From: Chloroflexota bacterium
GTDB taxonomy: Bacteria > Chloroflexota > Limnocylindria > Limnocylindrales > CSP1-4
Assembly (NCBI GenBank): GCA_013696275.1
Contig: JACCYW010000266.1
Span: 1 to 6,639 of the forward strand
Direction: 5' to 3'
DNA length: 6,639 nucleotides
Position 1 is the first letter of the stretch. Each line of letters starts with the position of its first letter. The position numbers and the translations under genes were made by a program. Positions 1-6,350 of the stretch are shown here, one piece after another. A model generated the notes under the pieces. The model had not been told where the DNA came from. It saw only the letters and a program-made list of their open reading frames with translations, and searched no databases.

Positions 1-1059
1 AACGACGTCACCGCCGCCGATCTCGCGGCGGCCGGGACCGACTACCCCGATTGGATCGCCCGCTTCCTTGATATCCGACCCGGGTCGGTCGGCGACCTGG
101 TCCACTCGACGGCTGAGGGGGTCGTCAGTCGGCTGCCTGAGAGTCGGCGCGATCCATATCATGTGGCCGAAGCTCTGCAGTTGTATCTGTTCCGCGACGG
201 CGGCTTTCAGTACGAGACCGACGTGCGTGGTCTATGCGGCCGCGATCGCATCGCCGACTGCCTGCTCCAGACGAAGGTCGGCTACTGCGAGTACTTCGCT
301 ACGACGCTGACGATGCTGCTGCGCAGCCAAGCCATCCCGGCTCGGCTGGCCATGGGCTACCTGCCTGGCCGCCGACTGGCGGATGGCAGCTGGGAGGTCG
401 ATCGGAGCGCTGCTCACGCGTGGGTGGAGGTCTACTTCCCCGACTATGGCTGGGTCCGCTTCGACCCCACGCCTGGCAATGAAGAGAATGGTCAGCGTCC
501 GACGACACTCGAGCCGGGTGATCCATCGGATGCTCCCGTGCGACCGGTCCCCAGTCCCCAGCCTTCCGGTCAAGGCGACGGGGCCGTGGACGGGCCGGCT
601 GGTCGGCCGCCTCTCCCGCCCGAGGAACTACCGTTGACCGGCAGCCCGCTCGGGTCCGAGCCGGCGTCGGTCTTGGGTATCGGGCTTGCCGTCGCGATCG
701 TCCTCGGTGTGCTGCTGGCCCTGGCATCGTTGTACCGTGCTCGTCGGTCTCCGCAGATCGCCCCCGACATCGCCTATCGTGGCGTGGCGCGACTGGCCGG
801 CCGGTTCGGCTACGGGCCGCGGCCTCACCAGACGGCGTACGAATATGCGGGCATCCTGGGGGAGTTGCTGCCGGCCATGAGTAGCGACTTACGACTGGTC
901 GCTCGAGCCAAGGTAGAGACCACTTACGCAAGTCGCCCGCCAGAGGCCGAGTTGCTGGCGCAGCTTCGAGATGCTTATCGACGCGTCCGTATCGGTCTCA
1001 TCCGGATGGCGGTACGACGACGAAGGCTGCCCGCGCGTCTGTCGCGCCGCGACCGTTAG
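1..1059 (+). CDS. Transglutaminase-like membrane protein (TgpA type), 5'-truncated
   Basis: The frame is open from the first base to a TAG stop, giving 352 visible residues; the start lies upstream of the window. Residues 1-75 match the region before a transglutaminase core. The core follows: Cys96 in GYCEYFATT, His139 in SAAHAWVEVYF and Asp155 in WVRFDPTPG form the expected Cys-His-Asp triad, all present. A Pro/Gly-rich linker (about 160-215) leads to one hydrophobic helix (about 223-245), a basic stop-transfer stretch (YRARRS) and a DUF4129-like tail (about 255-335, with the AYEYA motif), ending in an Arg-rich run. TgpA-family proteins usually carry five or more N-terminal membrane helices before this core, so roughly half the protein is probably missing. 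The catalytic domain would face outside the cytoplasm, with the tail inside. Family members often sit beside MoxR ATPase and DUF58 genes, which could lie upstream. Substrate unknown. The GTG at 163 is not the true start, because homology continues before it. Confidence 0.9.
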   Translation, partial: NDVTAADLAAAGTDYPDWIARFLDIRPGSVGDLVHSTAEGVVSRLPESRRDPYHVAEALQLYLFRDGGFQYETDVRGLCGRDRIADCLLQTKVGYCEYFATTLTMLLRSQAIPARLAMGYLPGRRLADGSWEVDRSAAHAWVEVYFPDYGWVRFDPTPGNEENGQRPTTLEPGDPSDAPVRPVPSPQPSGQGDGAVDGPAGRPPLPPEELPLTGSPLGSEPASVLGIGLAVAIVLGVLLALASLYRARRSPQIAPDIAYRGVARLAGRFGYGPRPHQTAYEYAGILGELLPAMSSDLRLVARAKVETTYASRPPEAELLAQLRDAYRRVRIGLIRMAVRRRRLPARLSRRDR

Positions 1060-1066
1060 GACCGAC

Positions 1067-1097
1067 GCCCGCGCCCAGGTGTCGAGGACGCGCGGGC
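1067..1097. terminator. Stem-loop between convergent genes, possible bidirectional terminator
   Basis: GCCCGCGC (1067-1074) and GCGCGGGC (1090-1097) form a perfect 8-bp GC stem around a 15-nt loop. It fills the 42-base gap between the TAG of the transglutaminase gene and the stop of the converging phosphatase gene. No T-tract follows on either strand, so it is not a textbook intrinsic terminator. Its position between two stop codons is what suggests a terminator or 3'-end stabilising role. Confidence 0.45.
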
Positions 1098-1101
1098 AGG
1101 A

Positions 1102-1845
1102 TCAGAGGGCGCCACGCCGATCAGAGCCGGTTCGGGTGTCGCTGAGGGCGGCCGTCTCCAGCGGAGCCAGGTGACCCACGAGGGCGTGGGCATGGAGCCG
1201 GCCCACTCCGGACCCGACCTCGACGACGGTCACCCCGGCGAGCGGGAAAGGGAATGCCCAGAAGTGCTCCAGGCCGATGTCCAGCAGGTGCATGAGGGTC
1301 AGCCTCAGTACCCCGTCGTGGGTGACCGCGATGAGCCAGCGCGGTGATCCGGTCGGAGGATCCAACTCCGCTTTCATCGCCTCGACCGCCCTGGCCACAC
1401 GCCGGCTGGCGTCGGTGAGACTCTCGCCGCCCGGCGCGTTGGCGGCCCACGGCGTCGCGCGCCACGCCTTTAGCTCGTCCGGCCATCGAGCCTCCACCTC
1501 CCGATGCGTCAGCCCTTCCCAGTCTCCCTGGCTGAGCTCGATGAGTGCCTCTGCGGCGACCAACGGGACGGTCGTGTCCTGTGCCCTCGCGATGGCCACG
1601 GCCGTCTCGGCGGCCCTGGCCGATGGCGAGTGATGGATGGCCACCGGTGGCGTGTCTGGAAGGGGCAGGGCAGGCGGCGCCGCGATGTCCCTAAGGCGTC
1701 CGGCGACCAGTGCCGCCTGGCGATGGCCGAGCTCGGAAAGGGGTGGGTCACTACGGCCCTGGAAGCGACCCTCAGCCAGCCAGGTGCTCTGGGCATGGCG
1801 CACCAGGGCCAGGAACGCACGGCCTTCATGCCGCGAGTGACTCAC
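1102..1845 (-). CDS. Histidine phosphatase superfamily protein, candidate phosphoserine phosphatase
   Basis: 247 residues from the chosen start. This is a phosphoglycerate-mutase-like (branch 1) fold. The nucleophile is His17 in LVRHAQSTW, followed by the GRSDPPLSELGHRQA stretch, Arg77 in SPSARAAETA, the acidic ELSQGDWEG segment (Glu103, Glu110) and the second catalytic His176 in AVTHDGVLRL. All catalytic positions are present, so the enzyme should be an active phosphomonoesterase or mutase. The GTG at 1845 overlaps the serA stop as GTGA, which suggests translational coupling; an alternative GTG at 1863 would add six residues. No clear Shine-Dalgarno is seen at either start. It is the last gene of an aminotransferase-serA-phosphatase series, so phosphoserine is the most attractive substrate: a metal-independent phosphoserine phosphatase of this superfamily is known from Hydrogenobacter thermophilus. 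Other roles known in the superfamily (alpha-ribazole phosphatase, glucosyl-3-phosphoglycerate phosphatase, phosphoglycerate mutase) cannot be excluded. Fold near certain; substrate inferred. Confidence 0.88.
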   Translation of the reverse strand: MSHSRHEGRAFLALVRHAQSTWLAEGRFQGRSDPPLSELGHRQAALVAGRLRDIAAPPALPLPDTPPVAIHHSPSARAAETAVAIARAQDTTVPLVAAEALIELSQGDWEGLTHREVEARWPDELKAWRATPWAANAPGGESLTDASRRVARAVEAMKAELDPPTGSPRWLIAVTHDGVLRLTLMHLLDIGLEHFWAFPFPLAGVTVVEVGSGVGRLHAHALVGHLAPLETAALSDTRTGSDRRGAL

Positions 1846-3392
1846 TCGAGGCGCACGAGCCACAGGTCCAGCACCGCAGCCTGCTCGCGGATACGCGCCG
1901 CCGCTTCGAGCGGCACGCTTTCATCGAGTGCCAGGATCATGATCGCGTCCGCGCGCAGGCCGGCCCGGCCCAGATGCATGGCGCTGATGTTGACGTCGGC
2001 CTCACCCAGGATCCGGCCGATGGAGCCCATCGTGCCGGGTCGGTCCTGGTGTCGGGTGACCAGCATCTGGGGAGCCGGCGGGATGTCCACCCAGTAGCCG
2101 TCCAGGCGCACCAGCCGTGACTCGCCAGCAGAGACCGTCCCGCCCACCGCTGTCGAACCTGAGAGGGTGAGCATCGAGGCATACCGGCCGGCTTCGGGAT
2201 CCTTGCGCTCGACCATCGAGATGCCATGAGCCTTCGCGACATGGGACGCATTGACCAGGTTGACACGCTCCTCCGTGACCGTCTCAAGGAGCCCGCCGAG
2301 AGCCGCCGCCGCCAGCGGCGAGGCATCGTACGCAGCCAGCTCGCCGGCTACTTCCAGCGTCAGCCCTTCCAGGTCCGGCGCGAACTGCGCATAGAACTGG
2401 CCGAGGGTACGGGCCAGTGGCAGATAGGGCGCCAGGGCGCCGGCGGTCTCGGGCGTCAGCAGTGGTGCATTGACGGCGTACCTGGCCGGGCGGCCCGCCA
2501 GCACGTCGAGGACCTGTTCGGCAGCCTCCACGGCGACGCGCGTCTGGGCTTCCGTGGTCGAGGCGCCCAGGTGTGGCGTGAGCACCGTGTCGGGTGCGCC
2601 CAGGAGCGGCGAGTCGACGGGCGGTTCGTTGACGAAGACGTCGACCGCTGCCCCACCGAGCCGGCCGGCATGGAGTGCCGCAGCAAGCGCGTCCTCCTCG
2701 ATGACCCCTCCGCGGGCGACGTTGATGAGCATCGCGTCCGGTCTCATCATCGCCAGCTGGGCGGCCCCGATGAGGCCGCGCGTGGAACGCGTCAGCGGCA
2801 CGTGCACGGTGACCGCGTGGGCGTTCCTGAGGAGCTCATCGAGCGCCACCAGCCGGACACCATGGTGCGTTGCGAGCTCTTCCGTGACGTACGGGTCGTG
2901 GCCGACCAGCACCATCTCCAGTCCGCGTGCCCGGTCGGCCAGGGCCATCCCGATCTTGCCCAGGCCGATGATGCCGAGCGTCCGGCCACGCAATTCGGAA
3001 CCGGTGAAGGCGGAGCGTCGCCATTCGCCCCGGCGCAGCGAAGCGTCAGCCGAGGGCACCCGGCGGGCCAGCGCCAACAACAGCGCCAGGGTGTGCTCGG
3101 CGGCCGCGATGGTGTTGCCGGTCGGAGCGTTGACCACGGTGATGCCGGCCCGGGTGGCTGCCACCAGGTCGATGTTGTCGATGCCGACGCCGGCCCGACC
3201 GATGACGATCAGGTCCGACCCCGCCGCCACGGCCTCGGCATCCACCTGGACCGCGCTGCGCACGAGGAGAGCTTCATGACCGGGCAGGGCCGCCAGCAGC
3301 TCGCGGCGCGAGAGACCGGTCAGCACATCGACTTCATGATGGGCCCGCAACAGCTCCAGCCCTTCCGGCGCAAGCGACTCAGCGACGATCAC
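1842..3392 (-). CDS. serA: D-3-phosphoglycerate dehydrogenase, long form with ASB and ACT domains
   Basis: 516 residues, close to the 525-530 of long (type 1) bacterial PGDHs. It oxidises 3-phosphoglycerate to 3-phosphohydroxypyruvate with NAD+, the committed step of cytoplasmic serine synthesis. Domains: N-terminal substrate-binding half (1-100, with LLVRSAVQVD and GRAGVGIDNID); Rossmann domain (about 100-290) with the GLGKIG nucleotide loop at 143-148 and HDPY at 165-168; catalytic Arg227 (NVARGG), Glu256 (DVFVNEPP) and His274 (LTPHLGAST); an allosteric substrate-binding (ASB) domain about 310-435; and a C-terminal ACT domain about 443-516 with QDRPGTMG and the Asn468 region, typical of serine-sensing ACT domains. 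Feedback inhibition by serine is therefore likely, though not shown. The GTG at 3392 was chosen because it directly precedes the conserved IVAESLAPEGLELL start of the fold. A GGAGG lies only 3 nt upstream of it. The frame stays open back to 3926, but that part overlaps the aminotransferase and has no homology sense. Confidence 0.97.
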   Translation of the reverse strand: MIVAESLAPEGLELLRAHHEVDVLTGLSRRELLAALPGHEALLVRSAVQVDAEAVAAGSDLIVIGRAGVGIDNIDLVAATRAGITVVNAPTGNTIAAAEHTLALLLALARRVPSADASLRRGEWRRSAFTGSELRGRTLGIIGLGKIGMALADRARGLEMVLVGHDPYVTEELATHHGVRLVALDELLRNAHAVTVHVPLTRSTRGLIGAAQLAMMRPDAMLINVARGGVIEEDALAAALHAGRLGGAAVDVFVNEPPVDSPLLGAPDTVLTPHLGASTTEAQTRVAVEAAEQVLDVLAGRPARYAVNAPLLTPETAGALAPYLPLARTLGQFYAQFAPDLEGLTLEVAGELAAYDASPLAAAALGGLLETVTEERVNLVNASHVAKAHGISMVERKDPEAGRYASMLTLSGSTAVGGTVSAGESRLVRLDGYWVDIPPAPQMLVTRHQDRPGTMGSIGRILGEADVNISAMHLGRAGLRADAIMILALDESVPLEAAARIREQAAVLDLWLVRLE

Positions 3393-3395
3393 TCG

Positions 3396-3400
3396 CCTCC
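3396..3400 (-). promoter_or_regulatory. Close-spaced Shine-Dalgarno of serA
   Basis: GGAGG on the minus strand ends 3 nt before the chosen GTG, shorter than the usual 5-9 nt. The start is nevertheless favoured by homology. The preceding hairpin ends only 3 nt before this site, so hairpin folding and ribosome access could influence each other. Confidence 0.5.
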
Positions 3401-3403
3401 GCC

Positions 3404-3420
3404 GTCCGCCAGCGGCGGAC
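3404..3420 (-). promoter_or_regulatory. Perfect 7-bp intercistronic hairpin before serA
   Basis: On the minus strand GTCCGCC, loop GCT and GGCGGAC form a perfect 7-bp stem with a 3-nt loop. It occupies the middle of the 44-nt gap between the aminotransferase stop and the serA start. No U-tract follows, so it is unlikely to stop transcription by itself. An mRNA-processing, stability or translation-tuning element is possible. The structure is seen directly; the function is inferred. Confidence 0.5.
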
Positions 3421-3436
3421 TCGCGACGCGGGCTGG

Positions 3437-4654
3437 TCAGGCCGGGCTCGCGACCGCCAGCCGCGATGCATCCTGGCGGTCGGCGGGAGTTGCGGAGTGG
3501 CTGGCGATGGCATCGCGGGCGGCTGCCACCGCCCGTCCCGCTGTCATCTCGATGCCCAGCGCGCCGCAGCCCTCCTCCAGGATGGTCAGTGCCGCCAGGA
3601 TGTCGTCCGTCGTGACCGCCCCCAGATGGCCGACCCGGAAGATCTTGCCGGTCAGTGCGCCCTGACCTCCGGCCAGGACGAGTCCGCGTCCGCGGAGCTC
3701 TTGGTTCATGGTCGACCACTCGACCCCATCGGGCACGACCGCCGATGTGACCGTGTCGGAGGCATGGGCGGGATCTGCGAACAGGCGGATGCCCATCGCC
3801 TGGAGACCAGCCCTGGTCGCCGCCCCGCAAGCGGCGTGGCGAGCGAAGATGTGGGCATAGCCTTCTGCCTCGAGCAGGCCCAGCGCGACATCGAGCGCGA
3901 AGGCGACCCCGACCGCCGGCGTCCACGGCGTCTCGCCCTTGACCGCGCTATCGCGATGTAGCGTCAGGTCGAAGTAGACGCGCGGCATGGTGGCTGCTTT
4001 GGCTGCCTCCCACGCGCGCGGCGAGACACTCACCATGGCCAGCCCGGGCGGCGCCATCCAGCTCTTCTGCGAGCCGGTCACCACGACGTCCAGATCCCAG
4101 CCGTCCGTCTCGAAGGGCACCGCCCCAAGGCCGCTGATGCCGTCCACCAGGAGGATCGCATCGGGCGCCGCCGCACGGGCTGCGGCGGCGAGCTCCGGGA
4201 GCGGGTTCGTGACACCGGTGGAGGTCTCGTTGTGCGTCAGCAGGACGGCCCTGGCCGGACGACCCTGGGCGGCCATGCCGGCCAGAGCGTCGGCCACGGC
4301 GGTCGCTTGCGCCGCCTGACCCCAGGTGATGTCCAGCCGGGTCAGGTCGGCTCCGTAGCGTGCGGCGATCTTGGCGAAGCGGTCCCCGAAGGCCCCGATG
4401 CTGACCGACAGCACGGCATCACCGGGCGAGAGGTGATTGACCACGGCGGCCTCCAAGCCACCCGTACCTGAGCAGGTCAGGATGAGGACCTCGTTCTCGG
4501 TCCGGAATGCCCGCTGGAGGGCAGACGACACTCGACCCAACAGCGCCTTGAACTCCGGACCGCGATGGTTGACCATCTGGCGGCCACCCGCCTCACGGAC
4601 AGCGTCGGGGAGGGGGGTCGGGCCTGGGATGCGGAGATGGGTCGCCTGGCTCAC
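3437..4654 (-). CDS. Class V PLP-dependent aminotransferase (AGAT/SGAT-like), candidate phosphoserine aminotransferase
   Basis: 405 residues. This is a fold-type I, class V aminotransferase of the alanine-glyoxylate / serine-glyoxylate group. Visible hallmarks are the N-terminal RIPGPTPLPDAV, NHRGPEF (29-35), the CSGTGGLEAAV cofactor-phosphate region (61-71), HNETSTG (141-147), Asp171 in LLVDGISGLGAVPFE, the Schiff-base Lys197 in TGSQKSWMAPPGL and Arg340 in KIFRVGHLG, which in this family binds the substrate carboxylate. It lacks the N-terminal signature of canonical SerC. The last 35 or so residues are an Ala-rich extension beyond the fold. The GTG at 4654 is chosen because GGAGG (minus strand, 4667-4663) stands 8 nt before it; an in-frame ATG at 4678 would put that site inside the gene. 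It is the first gene before serA, so transamination of 3-phosphohydroxypyruvate, probably from glutamate or another amino donor, is the likely role; class V enzymes of this type do this in methanococci. A serine-, alanine- or aspartate-pyruvate/glyoxylate aminotransferase is the alternative. Confidence 0.93.
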   Translation of the reverse strand: MSQATHLRIPGPTPLPDAVREAGGRQMVNHRGPEFKALLGRVSSALQRAFRTENEVLILTCSGTGGLEAAVVNHLSPGDAVLSVSIGAFGDRFAKIAARYGADLTRLDITWGQAAQATAVADALAGMAAQGRPARAVLLTHNETSTGVTNPLPELAAAARAAAPDAILLVDGISGLGAVPFETDGWDLDVVVTGSQKSWMAPPGLAMVSVSPRAWEAAKAATMPRVYFDLTLHRDSAVKGETPWTPAVGVAFALDVALGLLEAEGYAHIFARHAACGAATRAGLQAMGIRLFADPAHASDTVTSAVVPDGVEWSTMNQELRGRGLVLAGGQGALTGKIFRVGHLGAVTTDDILAALTILEEGCGALGIEMTAGRAVAAARDAIASHSATPADRQDASRLAVASPA

Positions 4655-4662
4655 GCGGGGTT

Positions 4663-4667
4663 CCTCC
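4663..4667 (-). promoter_or_regulatory. Ribosome binding site of the aminotransferase gene
   Basis: GGAGG within CCGGAGGAACC on the minus strand, 8 nt before the GTG at 4654. It is the strongest Shine-Dalgarno in the window and decides between that GTG and the in-frame ATG at 4678. Confidence 0.75.
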
Positions 4668-4698
4668 GGAGTTCGCATGGGATGTCTGGCTGTCAGTG

Positions 4699-4711
4699 TC
4701 GGGGACCCCGA
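4699..4711. repeat. Perfect inverted repeat in the aminotransferase-operon leader
   Basis: TCGGGG-A-CCCCGA, two perfect 6-bp arms around one central base. As RNA the loop would be too tight, so if functional it is more likely a DNA operator. It abuts the candidate -10 box and covers the expected transcription start of the minus-strand operon, a classical repressor position. Confidence 0.4.
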
Positions 4712-4740
4712 TGGTACGCGGAGGGCCGGCGCGACGTCGA
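4711..4740 (-). promoter_or_regulatory. Candidate promoter of the aminotransferase-serA-phosphatase operon
   Basis: On the minus strand TCGACG (4740-4735; four of six match TTGACA) is followed after 18 nt by TACCAT (4716-4711; fits TANNNT). The predicted start, about 4704, would leave a leader of some 50 nt with a good ribosome site. It is the only plausible pair I found in the 119-bp divergent gap, and the -35 is weak. Confidence 0.35.
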
Positions 4741-4766
4741 TAGGCGGCGGTCGACCGCCGTAGACT
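4737..4766 (+). promoter_or_regulatory. Candidate leaderless promoter of rarA
   Basis: TAGACT (4761-4766) fits a TANNNT -10 box and ends 7 nt before the rarA ATG, which places the transcription start at or next to the A of ATG. No Shine-Dalgarno precedes the ATG, as expected for a leaderless mRNA. TCGATA (4737-4742; four of six match TTGACA) lies 18 nt upstream and overlaps the candidate -35 of the divergent operon. Confidence 0.5.
4745..4760. repeat. 16-bp perfect palindrome in the rarA promoter spacer, candidate operator
   Basis: CGGCGGTCGACCGCCG is perfectly self-complementary and lies between the candidate -35 and -10 boxes of rarA, touching the -10. Its GTCGACC half (4750-4756) is also mirrored by GGTCGAC at 4767-4773, so the -10 box sits inside a second inverted repeat. 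Such symmetry suggests a dimeric DNA-binding protein, but GC-rich DNA makes GC palindromes more frequent, so this is a candidate only. Confidence 0.4.
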
Positions 4767-4773
4767 GGTCGAC

Positions 4774-6261
4774 ATGCCGCCACGTCGCACGAGTGGAGCC
4801 ACGCCCGAGGCGCTCGATCTGTCGGGCGCATCGGCGCACGCACCGCTCGCCGCCCGGATGCGACCTCGGGCGCTCGAGGAGTTCGAGGGCCAGGCCCATC
4901 TCGTCGGCGAACGCGGCGCGCTGCGCCGGATGGTGGAGCGCGGACACCTTGCGTCGATGGTCCTGTGGGGCCCGCCAGGGGTGGGCAAGACGACCCTTGC
5001 TCGATTGCTCGCTGAGGCCGTGGACGCTCCGTTCATGACCCTCAGCGCGGTCATGAGCGGGGTGGCCGATGTGCGAGCCGTCATCGCCCGGGCCCGTGAG
5101 TGGATCGAGCGGGGTGGCCGTTCCACGGTCCTCTTCCTGGACGAGATACATCGCTTCAACAAGGCCCAGCAGGATGCCCTGTTGCCGCAGGTGGAGGACG
5201 GCACCATCACGCTCATCGGGGCGACCACTGAGAATCCCTACTTCGAGGTGAATTCAGCGCTTCTCTCGCGCTTGCGGGTGTTTCGCCTCGAGCCGCTCAG
5301 CGACGAGCAGGTAGGCGCCATCGTCGATCGGGCACTCGGCCATGAGCGCGGCTTCCAGCGGTCCGTAGAGCTGCCAGCAGACGCGCGCGAGCACCTCGTC
5401 TCGATCAGCGCCGGTGATGCCCGGGCCGCGCTCAATGTCCTGGAAGCGGCGGCTGCGATGGCCGGCGCGGACGATCCGGATGCACGCAAGCCGGTAAGCC
5501 CATCATTGGAGGCCGTGGAGACCGCTGCCCAGGAGCGCATCCTGGCCTACGACCGGGCCGGCGATGGCCACTACGGCACGGTCAGTGCCTTCATCAAGAG
5601 CATGCGCGGCAACGACCCTGACGCGGCCCTGTACTGGTTGGCCACGATGGTCGCGGCGGGCGAGGATCCGCGCTTCATCTGCCGGCGCATCATCATCGCG
5701 GCATCGGAGGATGTCGGGAATGCCGATCCGCGTGCGCTCCAGTTAGCGGTGGCAGCCGCCCACGCGCTCGAGTGGGTGGGATTGCCCGAGGCGCAGTACG
5801 CGATGGCTCAGGCGACCGCCTTTGTCACGTTATCTCCCAAGTCGGACTCGGTCGGGCGCGGGTACGGTGCCGCTATGGCCGACGTGATGAAGCACGGCTC
5901 GCTGCCCGTCCCGGGGCACCTGCTGTCGGCCGGTCACCCACTGCTGAAGCGCCACGGGTTCGGCGTCGGGTACGAGTCCCCCCACGACTTCGAGGGCGAC
6001 GACGTGGAGCAGCAGTACCTCCCCGACGCGCTCATCGGGCGGCGCTACTACGTGCCAGGGGACCAAGGGTTCGAGGTCACGCTCGCCGCTCGGATGGCGG
6101 CCCGCGAGGAGGCTCGTCGGGCCGCGCGAGAGGAGGGCAGGCCGCCCCGCCGAAAGAACCGCGCCACGCCGCCGACCGCGGGTATGGGTGACGCCATGAG
6201 GCTGGCGGCCGAGGGCCGCAAGAGGATCGCCGAGAAGCAGACGCGCGACGCGGGACGCTAG
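4774..6261 (+). CDS. rarA: Replication-associated recombination protein A (RarA/MgsA), AAA+ ATPase
   Basis: 495 residues. RarA is a tetrameric, DNA-end and SSB-associated AAA+ ATPase related to clamp loaders, acting at stalled replication forks in the cytoplasm. Visible: the family N-terminal motif PLAARMRP (24-31); Walker A GPPGVGKT (66-73); Walker B LFLDEIH (120-126); sensor 1 in IGATTENPYFEVN (148-160); Arg finger in SALLSRLRVF (R166); sensor 2 GDARAALN (214-221); then the C-terminal MgsA oligomerisation domain (about 255-440) with DGHYGTVSAFIKSMRG, ASEDVGNADPRAL and YLPD/GRRYY motifs. All ATPase residues are intact. E. coli RarA is about 447 residues; the excess here is mainly an Arg/Ala/Glu-rich tail (441-495), predicted helical and DNA-binding-like, which is not part of the usual family. 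The ATG at 4774 is chosen because the next in-frame Met is at residue 29, inside the conserved motif. It is divergent from the serine operon with a shared 119-bp promoter region and no evident functional link. Confidence 0.96.
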   Translation: MPPRRTSGATPEALDLSGASAHAPLAARMRPRALEEFEGQAHLVGERGALRRMVERGHLASMVLWGPPGVGKTTLARLLAEAVDAPFMTLSAVMSGVADVRAVIARAREWIERGGRSTVLFLDEIHRFNKAQQDALLPQVEDGTITLIGATTENPYFEVNSALLSRLRVFRLEPLSDEQVGAIVDRALGHERGFQRSVELPADAREHLVSISAGDARAALNVLEAAAAMAGADDPDARKPVSPSLEAVETAAQERILAYDRAGDGHYGTVSAFIKSMRGNDPDAALYWLATMVAAGEDPRFICRRIIIAASEDVGNADPRALQLAVAAAHALEWVGLPEAQYAMAQATAFVTLSPKSDSVGRGYGAAMADVMKHGSLPVPGHLLSAGHPLLKRHGFGVGYESPHDFEGDDVEQQYLPDALIGRRYYVPGDQGFEVTLAARMAAREEARRAAREEGRPPRRKNRATPPTAGMGDAMRLAAEGRKRIAEKQTRDAGR

Positions 6262-6350
6262 GGGCTGGCGCCGCCATCATGCGTCAAAGGGAAGATGCCA
6301 AGCGGCGCACCGCGGAGCGCGAGCGGCGTGAAGGTGGGGACGACGTCGCG

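Noticed and set aside
163..165. GTG as a start of the transglutaminase gene
   Set aside because: The family homology continues upstream to base 1 in the same frame, so the gene is truncated by the window.
299..931. 210-residue minus-strand open frame opposite the transglutaminase domain
   Set aside because: Composition is Arg/Pro/Ser-rich without motifs, and the opposite strand encodes an intact catalytic triad.
1861..1863. GTG at 1863 as the phosphatase start
   Set aside because: It adds only six residues deeper inside serA, while GTG 1845 forms a typical GTGA junction. Kept as an alternative, not excluded.
2226..3665. 479-residue plus-strand open frame opposite serA
   Set aside because: It is a GC-rich shadow of serA: Gln/Arg-rich composition, no recognisable motif, and fully antisense to conserved catalytic regions.
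3393..3926. Upstream extension of the serA frame, giving a 694-residue protein
   Set aside because: The extension overlaps the well-supported aminotransferase on the same strand, is Arg/Gly-rich with no domain sense, and the serA fold begins right at the GTG at 3392.
4655..4843. N-terminal extension of the aminotransferase to 4843
   Set aside because: It would overlap the divergent rarA start and both promoters, and a strong ribosome site stands before GTG 4654.
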